Of a DNA stretch of 64,000 bases, positions 10,097 through 18,920 are shown piece after piece. The stretch is from Peribacillus sp. ACCC06369 (GTDB lineage: Bacteria > Bacillota > Bacilli > Bacillales > DSM-1321). The stretch's first letter is position 1; the number at the start of each line of letters is the position of its first letter. The notes under the pieces are model-generated. The model worked only from the letters and a program-made list of their open reading frames with translations, made no database searches and was not told where the DNA came from. The stretch is from assembly GCF_030348945.1 (NCBI RefSeq), contig NZ_JAUCEN010000002.1:3658001-3722000 (forward strand), in the 5' to 3' direction. The position numbers and the translations under genes were made by a program.

Positions 10097-10288
10097 ACAT
10101 ATACACCTCAAATTATTTATCCGTTTCTAAATTCTTTTGAAATTATAGCATATTCCCGCCGGAAATGCATTCACCCGCCCTTCATTTGTCAAATTATCCT
10201 AATTGGAGAGGTAGGATAATGCAAAAAAAGAATGAAATATAACCGATCGGATGACGGATTTTTTTCCAGTGGAGACGGAATTTTGGGT

Positions 10289-10545
10289 TAGGACGGATAT
10301 TCGTACGGACAGTCGGATAGTGGGGATAAGTCGAATCTTTCGCTCGGACGGCCAGATTATTAGGCGGTAAGGTCGAATCTTTCGCTCGGACGGCCGGATT
10401 ATTGTGAGGATAGGTCGAATCTTTCGCTCGGACGGCCGGATTATTGTGTGGATAGGTCGATTTTTTCGCTTGGACGGCTGGATTATTGGGCGCTAGGTCA
10501 AATTTTTCGCTTGAACGGCCGGATTATTGGGTGCTAGGTCGATTT
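10289..10545. repeat. Tandem repeat array, 41-42 bp unit, left of the NERD gene
   Basis: About six to seven copies of a unit of the form TAGGTCGAATCTTTCGCTCG + GACGGCCGGATTATTGTGNGGA. The GTCGA/GTCAA anchor recurs at 10330, 10372, 10414, 10456, 10497 and 10538. Spacings are 42, 42, 42, 41 and 41. Each unit splits into two half-units of about 21 bp. A worn copy starts near 10289. The rest of 10112-10637 holds no gene I can support. Confidence 0.9.
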
Positions 10546-10646
10546 ATATAAAAGTTCGTTCCATGCCACATTTATTTTCACTAAAATACAGGAAATCACT
10601 TTATTAACCGAGAATACTTCACTTAAATCTATAAGGAGTGGTTATC

Positions 10647-11617
10647 ATGATCATTAAAAACTGCAAGATGCCTTTAAAGATAGACATGCTCGAAGCCCTG
10701 ATGAGACGCTTACCCCCTGGACATGCGAAGCAACCGGCAATAATTGCAGATATCAAGAAAATCAAGGCAGGATACAACGGTGAATACAGAGTCTTCCAAT
10801 CTCTTATAGCACTTCCTGAAAAGGAGTATCTACTCTTTCATGACCTCCGTCTAATCGGATCACCTTTTCCCTTCCAAATCGACATCCTCATTCTCACATC
10901 CTCTTTCCTCTTAATCCTTGAAGTCAAAACATGGCTGGTGAAATCTTTTTCGACGATGCCTTCAATCAACTTATCCGTACTAATACAGATGGAAATACCG
11001 AAGCTTTTGATGATCCCATATTGCAAGTGAGCCGGCAGCGCCAGCACTTGTTAGACTGGTTAAAAACAAAAAGAACAAACAACCTTCCAGTTGAAACCCT
11101 CGTTGTCAGTGCCAATACTTCAACGATCATTCGGGCCGTGAATAAGGATATTAATAGAAAAGTAATAAGAAAGGATCGTATTCTTCTTAAAATTGAAGAA
11201 TTAAATTACAAGTATGGCGAAGCGGTCCTTTCTACTAGAGCAATGAAACGGTTATCGAATCTATTGCTCGATGGACACATCCCTTATATTCCTAAACCGC
11301 TAGAGAATTACAGAATTCCGATTACCGCCCTCCAAACCGGAATATTCTGCCACAAGTGTTCTGCATTTACCATGGAGCGGAAATCAAAAAAGTGGATTTG
11401 CTGTACCTGTTTGGATATTTCCCTTGATGCTCACATTTCGGCACTTTATGATTATCTATACCTCGTTAAACCTACCATTACAAACAGCGAATTTCGAAAC
11501 TTCGTCCAACTCCAATCCCCATCCAGTGCAAAAAAACTATTACTTTCACTGAAACTGAATCATTCCGGCCATACTAGAGGCAGAGTTTATCTATTAGATT
11601 CTCTCTTAGAAGGATAG
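10647..11617 (+). pseudogene. NERD-domain protein with C-terminal zinc ribbon, broken by a -1 frameshift
   Basis: NERD (nuclease-related) domain gene. The first frame gives a normal NERD start (AGYNGEYRVFQSLIALPEKE, then QIDILILTSSFLLILEVK) and then loses the family pattern at about 10927. The next frame resumes it from MAGEIFFDDAFNQLIRT. One base appears to be missing in the run CAAAACATGG. The C-terminal half has a zinc ribbon (FCHKCSAF, then WICCTC). AAGGAG sits 8 bases before the ATG. NERD proteins are suspected nucleases; with the frameshift this copy is likely inactive unless the base is a sequencing slip. Confidence 0.85.
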
Positions 11618-11790
11618 GCCGGATTATTCTGCTGGTAGGTCGCATTAATTCTTTTTAGGTCGGATTATTCCCCCGGTAGGTCGATATATCCCTTGGTAGG
11701 ACGAATTAGCGTGCTCGTAGGTCGATTTATACTTATGTAGGACTTGATTTTTGCGTGGATAGGACAATTATCGACCTTACAAGCATAAAT
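11615..11790. repeat. Tandem repeat array, about 21-bp unit, right of the NERD gene
   Basis: About eight degenerate units of the form TAGGTCGGATTATTCNNCGG, each roughly 20-22 bp. The TAG stop of the NERD gene is the start of the first unit. The core matches the half-unit of the left array. No gene is visible between it and rarA. Confidence 0.85.
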
Positions 11791-11898
11791 TAAATCCCCA
11801 AACGGACTACTATATTAGGAATTCGCCCTCTTTTACAGCATAATCAGCGCATTTCCCCCATCAGTTGTGATACCTTATATAAAAAGGAGAGGTGCGCA

Positions 11899-13170
11899 AT
11901 GAATATTAAACCGCTTGCTTTCCGGATGCGGCCTCGGTCGATTGATGAGATCATCGGGCAGGAGCATCTGGTCGGTGAAGGAAAAATTATCGCAAGGATG
12001 GTGAAAGCCAAGCAGCTTTCTTCCATGATTTTGTATGGTCCGCCGGGAATTGGCAAGACATCGATTGCAAGTGCGATTGCCGGAAGCACGAAGTTTGCTT
12101 TCAGGACGCTGAACGCGGTGACCAATAATAAAAAGGATATGGAAATCGTGGCAGCCGAGGCTAAGATGTCCGGGAAAGTGATTCTGCTGCTTGATGAGGT
12201 TCATCGACTCGATAAGGCGAAGCAGGATTTCCTATTGCCTTATCTTGAAAACGGGATGATCACCTTGATCGGTGCAACGACCAGCAATCCCTATCATGCA
12301 ATCAATCCGGCCATCAGAAGCCGGTGCCAGATTTTCGAGCTCAAATCATTGGAAACCAATGATATAACCAAAGCTCTGGAACGGGCACTTCATGATGAAG
12401 AACGGGGGCTTGGTGCGTATAAAACCGATGTCAGCCTTGATGCCCTTACCCATTTCGCGACTGCTTCCAACGGAGATGTCCGCAGTGCCCTTAACGCTCT
12501 TGAACTCGCCGTCATTTCCACCGAAACCGATGAGTCCGGAACGATTCATATAGATCTACAAATTGCCGAGGAATGCATGCAGAAAAAAAGCTTCTCACAT
12601 GACAAGGACGGAGATGCCCATTATGATGTTCTGTCGGCTTTCCAAAAATCAATTCGCGGAAGTGATGTGAATGCAGCCCTTCATTATTTGGGGCGATTGG
12701 TCGAAGCTGGTGATCTTGTCAGCATTGCCCGCCGTATGGTGGTCATTGCCTACGAAGACATAGGTCTTGCCAATCCCCAGGCTGGTCCCAGGGCACTCGC
12801 TGCCGTCGAAGCCGCTGAACGACTTGGGTTTCCTGAAGCCCGGATTCCACTTGCCAACTCAGTGGTCGAGTTATGCCTATCACCGAAATCGAATACGGCC
12901 ATTGTCGCCATTGATGCAGCTCTATCCGACATTCGCAGCGGCCATAGTGGAGATGTACCAGATCATCTCAAGGATGCCCATTACAAAGGCGCCACTGACC
13001 TCGGACGCGGCATCGGCTACCTTTATCCGCATGACTACGAGAATGGCTGGGTGAAGCAGCAATACTTACCGGACAAACTGCGCAGCAAAAAATATTACAA
13101 ACCTAAAAAGAGTGGAAAATTTGAACAAGCCCTTGCCTCGGTCTATGAAAATATCGAGAAAAAGAAATAA
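11899..13170 (+). CDS. rarA: AAA+ ATPase RarA (MgsA/YrvN), replication-fork maintenance
   Basis: 423-residue clamp-loader-like ATPase that acts at stalled forks and in recombination. It starts MNIKPLAFRMRPRSIDEIIG. Walker A is GPPGIGKTS (47-55) and Walker B LLLDEVHR (about 95), followed by a sensor 1 stretch GATTSNP. The C-terminal tetramerisation region contains DGDAHYDVLSAFQKSIRGSD. An AAGGAGAGGTG ribosome site fixes the ATG. It is monocistronic with its own terminator. The position near cymR matches Bacillus. Confidence 0.95.
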   Translation: MNIKPLAFRMRPRSIDEIIGQEHLVGEGKIIARMVKAKQLSSMILYGPPGIGKTSIASAIAGSTKFAFRTLNAVTNNKKDMEIVAAEAKMSGKVILLLDEVHRLDKAKQDFLLPYLENGMITLIGATTSNPYHAINPAIRSRCQIFELKSLETNDITKALERALHDEERGLGAYKTDVSLDALTHFATASNGDVRSALNALELAVISTETDESGTIHIDLQIAEECMQKKSFSHDKDGDAHYDVLSAFQKSIRGSDVNAALHYLGRLVEAGDLVSIARRMVVIAYEDIGLANPQAGPRALAAVEAAERLGFPEARIPLANSVVELCLSPKSNTAIVAIDAALSDIRSGHSGDVPDHLKDAHYKGATDLGRGIGYLYPHDYENGWVKQQYLPDKLRSKKYYKPKKSGKFEQALASVYENIEKKK

Positions 13171-13202
13171 CTCCGGATCACTTCAGACCCGGAGTTTTTT
13201 TA
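13171..13202 (+). terminator. Terminator after rarA
   Basis: CTCCGG, 11-base loop, CCGGAG, then seven T, starting directly at the stop codon. Confidence 0.9.
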
Positions 13203-13675
13203 TTGTGGGAAATGAAAACTTTTAATATGCCTCAGATTGACAAAGACCGCCTCCTCATGAGCATTCATCAACCGTATTACTCATTCCAATATTCTGCGGA
13301 TGCATAACTAAATTGAGCACGACCAGTTTATTGGTTTGTATGTACACCTGCCAGCCAAACGCTCCGGCTAGACCTTTCTTAGTTAACAACCGGAACGCTT
13401 AGGCTAAATTCCCTTTGAATCACCTTGCTTGGCCAATTTCCCCCGGGAATCAGTCCGCATCAAGGGCAGAAACAACATTTCAATATTTGATTCTAGCCCG
13501 ATAACTTTTACAGCATTTAATCTTAGCTTATTGCAGACTGCAATCCGCGCACTTTTAGCGCAGATAAATTAGGTTTCCTCGTATCCAGTAAGCGGATATG
13601 TCAATTACGATTGCTAGCGGCATGTCCACTTTCATAAGAAGGCACAACAACTTTTTGGTTGCTGTACCTGTGTGG
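13203..13675. other. Intergenic stretch without a recognisable gene
   Basis: About 470 bases of mixed composition between the rarA terminator and the Ser/Glu repeat gene. I see no ribosome site with a convincing frame, no tRNA and no clear promoter. It could be remnant DNA. Confidence 0.5.
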
Positions 13676-14323
13676 TCAATCTTCTTCTTTATAGATACCC
13701 TTCGATGCTTTAATCATATTTTCCAGCCACATTTTCTTAAATATATTCACACGACGGGGACTGCCATTCTCTTCACCCTCAGCTGAATTTTCTATAGAAT
13801 CATTATCTTCTGCGGTGAGTTCATTTGTACCAATTTCGTCGGAAAGGATTTCGTCGGAAAGGATTTCGTCGGAAAGGATTTCATTCGAATTGCCTTCATC
13901 TGCTAAAATTTCCGTTGAGCTACTTTCATCTGATGACGAGCTTTCTGTTGAACTACTTTCATCTGATGATGAGCTTTCTGTTGAACTACTTTCATCTGAT
14001 GAACTTTCCGTTGAACTACTTTCGTACGACGGGCTTTCCGTTGTACTATTTTCCTCTGTAGAGATCTCAATTGAATCACTCTCGTACGATGAGCTCTCTG
14101 TTGAATCACTCTCGTACGATGAGCTTTCCGTTGAATCACTCTCGTACGATGAGCTTTCCGTTGAATCACTCTCGTACGATGAGCTTTCCGTTGAATCACT
14201 CTCGTACGATGAGCTTTCCGTTGAATCACTCTCGTACGATGAGCTTTCCGTTGAATCACTCTCGTACGATGAGCTTTCCGTTGAATTACTTTCATACGAT
14301 GAACTTTCAGTTGAATATTCCAT
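13676..14323 (-). CDS. Ser/Glu-rich tandem-repeat protein
   Basis: 215 residues, extremely acidic and serine-rich. Residues about 3-90 are near-perfect copies of the 10-mer STESSSYESD. Then come variants such as STESSSSDES, three 5-mers LSDEI, and a non-repetitive tail with a basic patch (RRVNIFKKMWLENMIKASK). TTGGAGG stands 11 bases before the ATG. There is no signal peptide and no membrane segment. It looks intrinsically disordered. The function is not known to me; a role in spore coat or mineral binding is only a guess. Other frames here are open only because the repeat length is a multiple of three. Confidence 0.65.
   Translation of the reverse strand: MEYSTESSSYESNSTESSSYESDSTESSSYESDSTESSSYESDSTESSSYESDSTESSSYESDSTESSSYESDSTESSSYESDSIEISTEENSTTESPSYESSSTESSSDESSSTESSSSDESSSTESSSSDESSSTEILADEGNSNEILSDEILSDEILSDEIGTNELTAEDNDSIENSAEGEENGSPRRVNIFKKMWLENMIKASKGIYKEED
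14073..14310. repeat. 30-bp tandem repeats inside the Ser/Glu gene
   Basis: About eight copies of a 30-bp unit (plus strand TTGAATCACTCTCGTACGAT + GAGCTTTCCG), nearly identical in the central copies. That points to recent expansion by slippage or recombination. A separate 15-bp unit (AGGATTTCGTCGGAA) repeats three times near 13848-13882. Confidence 0.95.
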
Positions 14324-14513
14324 TTATTTTTTAACCTCCAATATTTATTTAATCTTTAGGGATATCCGTACTGCATATATATGCGCCTTCTTTCTAATAG
14401 GGACTTTGCTTATCACCCATTTTAAGGTAAAACTACATTCTCTTATAAAAATTTGGCGATTCAATTTTACCTGGTCAATTTAATTAGATTCAAAGTTTTT
14501 TCTCCTTGCAAAC

Positions 14514-14543
14514 AAAAAAATAGCCTCGGAATCGAAGCTACTT
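14514..14543 (-). terminator. Terminator of the YtrA-type ABC operon
   Basis: Minus strand AGTAGCTTCG, ATTC, CGAGGCTA, then seven T. Confidence 0.88.
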
Positions 14544-14561
14544 TACATTTTTCCCTTCATA

Positions 14562-15254
14562 CTAGCTATGATGTCCCTTTAGCCAACCGACCACCGATTT
14601 CCCACTACTTTCGCGAAGGTCCTCGACATTTTCCTTGGAAATGATCTCGCCATCCTTAATCAGAATGACTTCATCAAGGATGTTTTCGATTTCCTCAATT
14701 TCATGAGTCGCCATAATAACCATTTGCCTTTCAAAATCGATAGAAGACAGCAAACACCGTACAATCGACTCCCTGACCATAACGTCCAACCCCGAGAATG
14801 GTTCATCCAATAATACGACCGGTGCCTCACGAGAAAGGGCTAGCACTAATTTAAGCCTTCCCCGATTACCTTTCGACATCGTACGGACCTTCTTCCGGTC
14901 ATCCAATTTCATGAATGCCAGCATTTCAATTGCCTTATCCCGATTAAAATCAGCAAATTGCGATGCATGAAATTCAATATACTGACCTGCCGTAAAATTG
15001 GGATAGAAAAAATCAAGCTCTGTCAGATAAGAAACAACAGAAGCTGTCCTCCTGCTTACCGGCATCCCAGCGACCGTCACCTCACCATGATCCGGTTTCG
15101 CGAGACCCGCAATCAGTTTGAGCAATGTTGACTTACCGCTACCATTGGCTCCCAACACCCCATAAATCTGCCCCACTTCAAACTTGAGTGATACACCATC
15201 AAGGGCAGCAATGCTTCCATACCTTTTCGTTACATCATGCAGCTCAACTGTCAT
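14562..15254 (-). CDS. ABC transporter ATP-binding protein (YtrB-like)
   Basis: 230 residues, complete nucleotide-binding domain. Walker A is GANGSGKST (about 35-43). The signature is MSKGNRGRLKLVLAL, a variant of LSGGQ seen in YtrB-type ATPases. Walker B is PVVLLDEPFSGLD and the switch is His in MATHEIEE. Its ATG overlaps the GntR stop as ATGA, so translation is coupled. It should power the membrane protein encoded at 15632-16420. Substrate unknown; relatives respond to cell-wall antibiotics or acetoin. Confidence 0.92.
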   Translation of the reverse strand: MTVELHDVTKRYGSIAALDGVSLKFEVGQIYGVLGANGSGKSTLLKLIAGLAKPDHGEVTVAGMPVSRRTASVVSYLTELDFFYPNFTAGQYIEFHASQFADFNRDKAIEMLAFMKLDDRKKVRTMSKGNRGRLKLVLALSREAPVVLLDEPFSGLDVMVRESIVRCLLSSIDFERQMVIMATHEIEEIENILDEVILIKDGEIISKENVEDLRESSGKSVVGWLKGHHS

Positions 15255-15628
15255 TCCGCATCCCCCTGCTTCTTCAGAAATTGCTGTACCGCCGCCAGCA
15301 TTTCTTCTCTCGACAAGCCAATTTCTTTCATGTTCTCAACGAATGTCTCAATAACTTCCGTTTGAATCCGGGTACGCAGTGAAGCAATCAGCGCCGGATC
15401 ATTTTTAACGAATGTACCTTGCCCCCTTCTCGTCTCCACAATTCCATCCCTCTCAATCTCGCTATAAGTACGCTGTATCGTATTCGGATTGACACCCATT
15501 TCAACAGCCATTTCGCGGACCGATGGCAATTTATCCCCACTCTTTATTTCACCCCGTACAATTGAATAACAAATTCGATCCGAAACCTGTAAATAAATCG
15601 GCTTTGATGCATGAAAATCCTCTGACAT
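15251..15628 (-). CDS. GntR-family regulator, YtrA subfamily
   Basis: 125 residues. The N-terminal winged helix has KPIYLQVSDRICYSIVRGEI, SGDKLPSVREMAVEMGVNPNTIQRTYSEIERDGIVETRRGQGTFV. A short helical C-terminus, rather than a FadR/HutC ligand domain, defines the YtrA group. Such proteins repress their own ABC operon. Encoded in the middle of the operon, 3 bases after the permease stop. The ATG follows GAGGTG. Confidence 0.93.
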   Translation of the reverse strand: MSEDFHASKPIYLQVSDRICYSIVRGEIKSGDKLPSVREMAVEMGVNPNTIQRTYSEIERDGIVETRRGQGTFVKNDPALIASLRTRIQTEVIETFVENMKEIGLSREEMLAAVQQFLKKQGDAE

Positions 15629-15631
15629 CCT

Positions 15632-16420
15632 TTACACCTCAATCTTTCGGTCCAGCAACCAACATGAAGCAAGGAACAATATCACTAATCCAATAACATC
15701 CAACCCGCTTGTCAAAAGTGAAATATTTCCCCCGCCTTCTATATAAACCTCCAACTTGGCTTGAGAAAAGCTAAACGACGAACCGCTAAAAGCCGGTACA
15801 GCCCATATATCATCCAGGTTCCGATATACCATTGTATGACCAACCCAATTTTTCAACAAAACCATTCCTATAAACAGAAGAGACACTAACAGCCAACGAA
15901 TATTTTTAATAAGTTGAATCCTTGCGAGTGCATGATACACTACCCATAAAAACATCATAAGCACAGCTATGACAATACTAACCGCCGTCATAGCCCCTCC
16001 TAACTGTAACAGGCTACCTAATTCCGTAATATTCCTCACCTGAAAGTCTTGCTGAAAATAACTAGTCGGAACCTTAAAAGCCACAAAAACTAAACAGCTG
16101 GCAAATAAAATGGAAACCACTTGAAACAGCACACTTGACAATAATTTACTTCCAAGCAACATCGCTGCAGACTGGGGATTGTGAATCCACAATTGCGTCT
16201 TCCCATCGTAATTCAAACATCCAAAAATCAAAGAGAACATAATAAATGGCTGTAAGAACAAGATCACCCATGTACACATATAAAAAAGACCTGCAACTTC
16301 CAAAAACTTGGATGCTAAAAAAGAAATGAACACAAAGCCAACTTGCGCAACCAACAACCACAGAAGTGCGGATTTCCCGATCAACCACTCCTTTTGCACT
16401 AAACCTTTAAATGAATTCAA
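15632..16420 (-). CDS. ABC transporter permease-like membrane protein
   Basis: 262 residues with about six membrane segments (for example LLWLLVAQVGFVFISFLA, VILFLQPFIMFSLIFGCLN, LGLVILFLASCWLLD). No named domain is certain. It is first gene of the operon with the GntR regulator and ATPase, so it is most likely the membrane partner. It starts with TTG; AAGGGG is 8 bases upstream. Much of the central part is loosely conserved in such proteins, so the family label rests on context. Confidence 0.8.
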   Translation of the reverse strand: MNSFKGLVQKEWLIGKSALLWLLVAQVGFVFISFLASKFLEVAGLFYMCTWVILFLQPFIMFSLIFGCLNYDGKTQLWIHNPQSAAMLLGSKLLSSVLFQVVSILFASCLVFVAFKVPTSYFQQDFQVRNITELGSLLQLGGAMTAVSIVIAVLMMFLWVVYHALARIQLIKNIRWLLVSLLFIGMVLLKNWVGHTMVYRNLDDIWAVPAFSGSSFSFSQAKLEVYIEGGGNISLLTSGLDVIGLVILFLASCWLLDRKIEV

Positions 16421-16452
16421 CTTCCCAACCCCTTCAGAATTGTTCTAGTTAC

Positions 16453-16482
16453 ATAGTACACAGTTACACCAAAATATGTCAA
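16453..16482 (-). promoter_or_regulatory. Promoter of the YtrA-type operon
   Basis: Minus strand TTGACA (16477-16482), 18-bp spacer, TACTAT (16453-16458). GTAAC occurs twice, in the spacer and just after the -10, and may be part of the operator. The latter is a guess. Confidence 0.65.
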
Positions 16483-16574
16483 AGGTATTATAAAATAGTA
16501 AAATATACTATTATTTTATATTGAAATTAAATATAATGGATGAAGTGGTTACAAATTGAGGAAGGAAGTAAAAT

Positions 16575-17504
16575 ATGAGACATGAAAAAAAGAAGAAAAA
16601 GAAACGGACATGGCTGAAGGTAGTTGGTATAATTGTCCTACTTTTTATATTAGCAGGCGGAGCCTTTGCCTACTCCGTATGGAATTCACTGACAAAAACC
16701 GTTGACACGATGCATACACCAATAGACCGTACCACGGATAAACGAACCAAAGACCTTGCACTATCAGATCAGGAGCCATTCTCGATGCTCATGCTCGGTG
16801 TCGATGAACGTGATGGCGACAAAGGCCGTTCAGATACAATGATCGTCTTGACAGTCAATCCACAAAAGAAATCGGTCAAAATGCTAAGCATTCCGCGTGA
16901 TACACGGACCGAGATTGTCGGTCATGGTACACAGGATAAAATTAACCATGCATTTGCCTTCGGCGGCGCGAAAATGTCCATGGATACCGTTGAAAACTTC
17001 CTTGATATCCCGATCGACTATTATATGAAGATCAATATGGAAGGCTTTAAGGATATCGTTGACGCAGTCGGCGGCGTGACTGTCCAAAACGATTTGGACT
17101 TCACCTATGAAGGCGTCCATTTTGCAAAGGGAAGCATTAATCTAAATGGGGAAGATGCACTTAAATATTCGCGAATGAGATATGAAGATCCGAATGGTGA
17201 TTATGGCCGTCAATCCAGACAACGTTCCATCATCGAGGCTGTCATCAAGGAAGGCGCTAGCCTTTCATCATTGACGAAATACGATGATGTATTCGCTGCA
17301 TTAAGTAAAAATATCCAGACGAATTTGACGTTTGATGACATGATGGACATCCAAAAGAACTACAGGGACGCAAGCAAAAGCATAACCCAAGCAACCATTC
17401 CAGGAAATGGAACGAAAATCGACGGAGTCTACTATAATATTGTGTCGGATGAACAAAAAGAAAAGGTTCAATCCGAATTAAAAGAACAATTATCCATCAA
17501 ATAA
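16575..17504 (+). CDS. LytR-CpsA-Psr (LCP) family glycopolymer transferase
   Basis: 309 residues: a Lys-rich cytoplasmic start, one membrane anchor (VVGIIVLLFILAGGAFAYSV) and an outward LCP domain. Conserved LCP residues are seen in GVDERDGDKGRSDTMIVLTV, SIPRDTRTEI and YSRMRYEDPNGDYGRQSRQR (the Arg/Asp pyrophosphate-binding set). LCP enzymes attach wall teichoic acid or other undecaprenyl-linked polymers to peptidoglycan. It resembles TagU/LytR; the polymer handled is not shown. Monocistronic, with a terminator right after. Confidence 0.93.
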   Translation: MRHEKKKKKKRTWLKVVGIIVLLFILAGGAFAYSVWNSLTKTVDTMHTPIDRTTDKRTKDLALSDQEPFSMLMLGVDERDGDKGRSDTMIVLTVNPQKKSVKMLSIPRDTRTEIVGHGTQDKINHAFAFGGAKMSMDTVENFLDIPIDYYMKINMEGFKDIVDAVGGVTVQNDLDFTYEGVHFAKGSINLNGEDALKYSRMRYEDPNGDYGRQSRQRSIIEAVIKEGASLSSLTKYDDVFAALSKNIQTNLTFDDMMDIQKNYRDASKSITQATIPGNGTKIDGVYYNIVSDEQKEKVQSELKEQLSIK

Positions 17505-17517
17505 GAAAAAATGAAAG

Positions 17518-17550
17518 AGCTGTCCGGACCCGCATCCTGACAGCTTTTTC
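17518..17550 (+). terminator. Terminator after the LCP gene
   Basis: AGCTGTC, 13-base loop, GACAGCT, then TTTTTC. Confidence 0.88.
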
Positions 17551-17781
17551 ATTTTCCCCGTCCAATATTCTGACAAAAAACGAACACCAATTGTAGAGAT
17601 TTGTTGGAATTTTTGTTGTTTATTAGGCATGAAAAGACGGTATAATCTAATATGAGCTGAAAATTCCATCTTCCCCTTGCCCCTTTAAATCACTTGACCT
17701 ATTATTCTATGGACCCGGAATTCCATCAACCACCATTCATCAACTATAATAAATAATCCTAAACAAAAGGAGCGGATTTAC

Positions 17782-17883
17782 ATGAAAATCAAAGCAGGCA
17801 GCTGGGCTATGCTAAGCACACAGGACAAAATGTTTATTCTTAAAGCCATCAGTGATCGTTCAAGAATGAAATATGTTTCATGA
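17782..17883 (+). CDS. Small 33-aa protein of unknown function
   Basis: A frame reading MKIKAGSWAMLSTQDKMFIL with a short basic tail ending RMKYVS, preceded by AAAGGAGCGG 7-8 bases upstream. A TATAAT lies about 140 bases upstream (17640-17645). It could be a genuine small protein or the start of a truncated gene. I do not recognise it. Confidence 0.5.
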   Translation: MKIKAGSWAMLSTQDKMFILKAISDRSRMKYVS

Positions 17884-17971
17884 GAAATAGATCTTATCAT
17901 TGCTACACGAGAGCATCACCTCTCCCTTTTCAATAAAACGAACTTGAGCCTGAAAAAGGAGAGGAATCTAT

Positions 17972-18280
17972 TCAATCTGGTGATCCCATAACAAACGCCA
18001 TTCGCCTTATTCTTTCACGGCATGTAAACATCCCAAAGCGAGAATTGAAGACCTGTGTAACTGGAATTTCATAGGCCGTTTTATGCTGCCTCCCATCCTT
18101 ATCCAGCCTCCAGTTCTTCACTTTCTTAAATTGGCCTACATCATACTGAAAGGTCTGCACTTCCATATGCTGGCGCTGGACCGATTTTAGATCTGCAGGT
18201 TCGGAAAACCGAAACTTCACTTCAAAGCTTAACAAATCCCCGGACTTCCAAAAAAATGATACAAGCTCGCCGATACTCCT
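17972..18280 (-). pseudogene. Decayed gene fragment, unknown family
   Basis: A minus-strand frame gives a protein-like stretch (ELVSFFWKSGDLLSFEVKFR, later FQYDVGQFKKVKNWRLDKDG and TAYEIPVTQVF). It has no plausible start: a TAA lies just upstream, and the start codons available have no ribosome site. Near its end another frame reads LWDVYMP then stop, as if the original end were shifted. It looks like the remains of a soluble domain. I do not recognise the family. Confidence 0.45.
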
Positions 18281-18353
18281 ATAGGAATCTTACCTTGTCT
18301 CCTCACCTCATCGCCCTCACAGGTTATCATTCATTTATATATAAGGATAACGA

Positions 18354-18384
18354 CAAAAAAGAAGCATGTTGGTAGACATGCTCC
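18354..18384 (-). terminator. Terminator downstream of the VanZ fragment
   Basis: Minus strand GAGCATGT, CTACCA, ACATGCTTC, then six T. Confidence 0.85.
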
Positions 18385-18410
18385 TTACGTATATGTACCG
18401 AAAAAGATTT

Positions 18411-18524
18411 CTAGATTCTATGACGCCTTCTCCGATAAAAGAAAAGAAAACAGAAGATCCCTAGCAAACCGCCAAACGTGTCCAGCATGACATCCTGCCA
18501 TAAAGATGAAGATCTACCAATCAT
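18411..18524 (-). pseudogene. VanZ-like protein, C-terminal fragment
   Basis: 37 residues containing SLWQDVMLDTFGGLLGIFCF and a basic tail YRRRRHRI, like the last helix of VanZ-family membrane proteins. The normal N-terminal 100 or more residues are missing. The frame is closed just upstream of its ATG. It shares an ATGA overlap with the small gene upstream, so it may still be translated. Confidence 0.6.
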
Positions 18525-18652
18525 ATACTATTAGGTTCTTCAATGATCCCGCTTAATTTCTCCTTAAGCTCCTCCACAAGTTCATTTACAGTAACATCTT
18601 GTCCAGACTCACCCTTGGCAAAAGTGTCTTTTAAAATATCAAAAAAATCCAT
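18521..18652 (-). CDS. Small acidic 43-aa protein, unknown
   Basis: Begins MDFFDILKDTFAKGESGQDV and continues to LVEELKEKLSGIIEEPNSI; probably helical. GGAGTGG lies about 9 bases before the ATG, a good Bacillus ribosome site. Its stop overlaps the start of the VanZ fragment as ATGA. I do not recognise the family. Confidence 0.55.
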   Translation of the reverse strand: MDFFDILKDTFAKGESGQDVTVNELVEELKEKLSGIIEEPNSI

Positions 18653-18880
18653 TAGAAATTTCCACTCCAATATATAATTGAGCCACCATTTCATACTGTT
18701 GTCCTAATCCTTTTTTCAAAAATAAGGAATATAGCTCATTTATTTGATAATCACATATATAGTAGGGATTGGCAAGCGGAATCTACTATATTATCAGAAA
18801 AGTAACTAAAAATTAACATTCCCTTAATAATCAGAGTGGGAAGGAATACTACTAGTCAATATGTGTGGATAAAAGAAAAC

Positions 18881-18908
18881 AAAAAAAGGACCGATTCCTC
18901 AGCCCCTT
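18881..18908 (-). terminator. Terminator of small membrane protein copy 1
   Basis: Minus strand GGGCTGA, GGAA, TCGGTCC, then seven T. Nearly identical to the terminator after copy 2. Confidence 0.85.
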
Positions 18909-18920
18909 CGATACCCCGAA

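Noticed and set aside
10289..10545. CRISPR-like repeat array
   Set aside because: Units follow each other directly with no unique spacers of constant length, and no cas genes are nearby. It is a plain tandem repeat.
14073..14310. CRISPR-like array of 30-bp repeats
   Set aside because: No spacers; the repeats encode STESSSYESD in frame with a ribosome site in front.
13815..14483. Plus-strand open frame with repeated ELSVESLSYD
   Set aside because: Open only because the 30-bp repeat is a multiple of three; no ribosome site. The minus-strand frame has one and a non-repetitive tail.
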